A DNA stretch of 64,000 nucleotides from Phalacrocorax aristotelis (Eukaryota > Chordata > Aves > Suliformes > Phalacrocoracidae): contig NC_134283.1 in assembly GCF_949628215.1 (NCBI RefSeq), positions 22,174,975-22,238,974 of the forward strand, written 5' to 3'. Shown piece after piece: positions 61,436 to 64,000 of this stretch (the stretch's first letter is position 1; the number at the start of each line of letters is the position of its first letter). A program made the translations under genes and the position numbers. The notes below the pieces were generated by a model. It saw only the letters and a list, made by a program, of their open reading frames with translations, was not told the DNA's origin and searched no databases.

Positions 61436-64000
61436 GTATGCAGAGTTTTCCTAAAGCACAGGGAGGTGATAATGTTTTTTGGTGTCTTTTGTTTTTTGTG
61501 TTTTTCCTCATTTTTTTTGTCCAAGGAGATAGGAAAGGTGCTGCATGATGGTTGTGTGCCATCCCTGCAAGTTCTGTTTTGAATCAGCAGCCACCTGTTT
61601 GTACTTAGAAGCTGCTCTCTGGTCCTCTAGGGTTGTCATGCTTCCCTTTGACAAAGCAGCACCTGCCTGCAGCTGCATCTACCACCCAATATGCTGCTTC
61701 AGCTGTATGTTTGCAGCCTGAAGCTGCTGAACTTCTCATCCTTTCCCACTTGCCATAAATTCTTGCTCTGACATCAGCAGGCAATGATTATGCTTTTTGT
61801 TGGAGCACACTCACTATTTTTTATATGAGTGTTGACAACTACAGTAATCAGCTCTTTGTTAGAGAGTGGGATACAAATTATGGAACAAAGAAGATAAATC
61901 AGCAACAGTGTCTGTATTTTATTACTTCCCTCTACGCATATCTGCAAAGAAAACAGTCTGTTTGGGCTAGGACATGCTTCCCATTCAATAACCCAGCAGT
62001 GTGTAGAATGCTACTCATTCCAGGAAGGTCTAGATTTGAAATTGGCAGAATATCCTGCATTGTGGATTTGATTTTGATGGGTTTTCCCCTGATGTGAAAT
62101 AATGGGTTTGTCTTACTAAAGTACAAGAGGAAATGTAATCTCTTGTCCTGCCTTTCTCTTGAGGGCGAGAAGAGAGTTCTTCAGAAACACCTAAAAAGCC
62201 TGAAATTAATCTATTCCAACAGTCTCAGTGATTATTTCCAAGTCAGTGGTTTGTATAAATCTTGCAATGACTTCCTGTAGGTTTATGCACTGGATATAGA
62301 AATGCCAGATTGTTGCAGTGGAGACATTACCCTACTGTGGTGACATGGTATCTTGTTTTTAAGCCATCATAGAGTAGTGTGTCTTCCAGGGAGCCAATAA
62401 CCCTCTAGGAATTTCAGATACTGCTATGGGATTTACCTTGCCACCTGAGACCTGCCATCAGTTCTGATGCTCTTGTTTTGAGACTCACGTACTGCCTAAG
62501 CAGCATGGAAGGAACTTTGAGCACAAAGTGCCTTCATGTTCCCCAGAAATAAAAGGGTCAGAAGGAAAATATTTCCACAGTTCATATAAAAAATTTGTGC
62601 TTTTCTTAAGAGGCATTCCAGTTTGTTAGAGACAAACCTTTCCTCCTGCCTTCTGCAAAAGGTTTTGGTAATATTTGCTCCCTCTGAGAGATGGAGGCTA
62701 ATGATGTCACCTTAATGTTCTAAAACCTTTTCTCTTGGGGTTCCAGAGGATGACTTTGACTTTTCAGGAGATGGAGGACCATTGCTAACCTGCATGGAAC
62801 AGACCAGTCTCACTGCCTCTTTTTTTTCCTCCTTCCAAATTCTCCAGGTTCCAGCATGAAGGTCATCTCAATGATTTCAGAAAGGCTGGAATCTGTAGCT
62901 GTTACGAACCGTGCTACTTTTTGAATACAGTTAAAAGTTATGTGAAACCAATCCCCAAGTTACAACTCTTTGAATTCAGAAACTGTTTTAGTGGGGTTTA
63001 ATCAGAAAGACTGCAGAATCTTTTCAAACATGTATCTAACCTTGAAATTGCCCAAGTGCTGTTTTCCAAGTGTTCAGTTTGCAGTGTCGGGCTGCCTGGC
63101 TCTGCCTCAATGCCACAGTGTGTGCGTGCTGCAAGGCCTCTGTAAGACACATCCAGGTTTGCAGCCTTCAAAGCAAATACTAACCTTGGCTGGTACGTGG
63201 TGATACACACTACCAATACCAAGCCTCTTTTTTTCTTCCACAGGTGGCTGGTGGTGGAGGTGCTGATCACCACAGGTGTGTACCTACTGCTAGGGGCTGC
63301 TGTGCTGTCCCACATGTTGACCAAAGAGAATCCCAAAATCATGGGGCTACTTTTATACTAAGCTTTTCAGTAGATGAATTCTAGAAGCTGGTGTGTAGCT
63401 GGAGATTGTTGCCTTTGTAGTTCAGTAGTTGAGGAGTAGAAAGCAACTCCCATCTTATAGTTTTTTGGGGAGTAAAATAATTGACCATGTCTCTGCAGAA
63501 CGATTAGTTCTCGTTAAAATCAGCAGTGTACATTGCAGGGGTGTTTTCAGCTCCCTTCTAGACTGAGGATTGGCTCCCAGCTGCTTTGTACAGGCCTCCA
63601 AGAGAATAGGATTTGAGTGTGCTTGAAGCACTTGTAGGTATTGCTGGTCCGGGAACACCCTGTGGATATGGGATGCGTTTGCTTGTCAGACAGAAATGGA
63701 TGGGAGTTGGACCAAACACTCTGTTGCAGTTAAATATCGAGGTCTGGGGAGCTAGATGGCTGTGCGCTTTGCTGCAGAGATAGATATGAGCTGAGAACTA
63801 ACAGTCTGCATTCCCTACCTGGCATTCTTGCATGAAAAGCAATGTGCAGTGAGTCACAGCTGCAGAGTCTGCATGTGGCAGTGAACAGAATCCCAGGAAG
63901 ATGTGCTGTCATCCCATCAGTATCATTTAAGTGAGAATAATCCTGAATTTTGTCACTGCTTCTCTGAGTTAGTGGTAACTACACTTGTACCAGTGCAAAT
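61436..64000 (+). other. SF3B3 intron 11, open at the right edge
   Basis: After the donor GAAG|GTATGC at 61435/61436 no true SF3B3 exon 12 (expected to encode DEFDAYIIVSF) appears before base 64000. The stretch is single-copy and moderately AT-rich. It holds two exon-like segments that do not belong to the known protein (62747-62847 and 63244-63361, listed elsewhere). Confidence 0.8.
63146..63361 (+). other. Unassigned open frame with a membrane-like segment
   Basis: An open frame runs from after a TAA at 63143 to TAA at 63359-63361 (71 codons, no ATG before the hydrophobic part). A strong splice acceptor (CTTTTTTTCTTCCACAG) ends at 63243. Downstream of it the frame encodes WLVVEVLITTGVYLLLGAAV then LSHMLTKENPKIMGLLLY and a stop. 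This looks like one transmembrane helix with a short polar tail. It is not SF3B3. I do not recognise it. It could be the last exon of a nested or alternative transcript, or chance. Confidence 0.25.

Noticed and set aside
61825-62097. A 90-codon plus-strand frame in SF3B3 intron 11
   Set aside because: AT-rich random frame with no splice sites matching SF3B3 phase and no recognisable domain.

Overview
The window is bird genomic DNA. Five vertebrate nuclear genes with ordinary introns lie across it, there is a 3.3-kb CR1 retrotransposon plus a CR1 tail fragment, and two GC-rich CpG-island promoters flank compact genes, as on avian microchromosomes. The gene set matches human 16q22 and, from memory, chicken chromosome 11. 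The species cannot be named from sequence alone. No viral, bacterial or CRISPR content was seen.

Layout, left to right. 1-1814 (+): the last two coding exons of PDPR, followed by several kilobases of 3' UTR or intergenic DNA with poly(A) signals at 4564 and 9594. 10.26-23.98 kb (-): ST3GAL2, with a 2.7-kb 3' UTR, six coding exons (12981-15190) and an 8.5-kb first intron leading to a CpG-island promoter. 24.62-31.87 kb (+): FCSK in 23 short exons, all assembled here to a 1088-residue protein. 33.38-48.53 kb (-): COG4 in 19 coding exons, 776 residues. 48.9-64 kb (+): the first half of SF3B3 (coding exons for residues 1-467), running off the right edge.

Arrangement. ST3GAL2/FCSK and COG4/SF3B3 are two head-to-head pairs, each sharing a GC-rich promoter. 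PDPR/ST3GAL2 and FCSK/COG4 are tail-to-tail pairs with closely spaced poly(A) signals. Three consecutive genes serve glycosylation: a Golgi sialyltransferase, the fucose-salvage kinase, and a subunit of the tether that keeps Golgi glycosyltransferases in place. SF3B3 is a spliceosomal U2 snRNP subunit and hosts two C/D-box snoRNAs of the SNORD111 type. PDPR regulates mitochondrial pyruvate dehydrogenase phosphatase.

Points for a second look: the SNORD111 pair, one copy now separated from its 3' splice site by the CR1 insertion; a cluster of four ACTACATCTCCCA (ZNF143-type) elements between ST3GAL2 and FCSK; six FCSK introns that are multiples of three and stop-free, one of them a GC-AG intron; and an unexplained membrane-segment reading frame behind a good splice acceptor in the last SF3B3 intron. 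I found no wholly new biological system.
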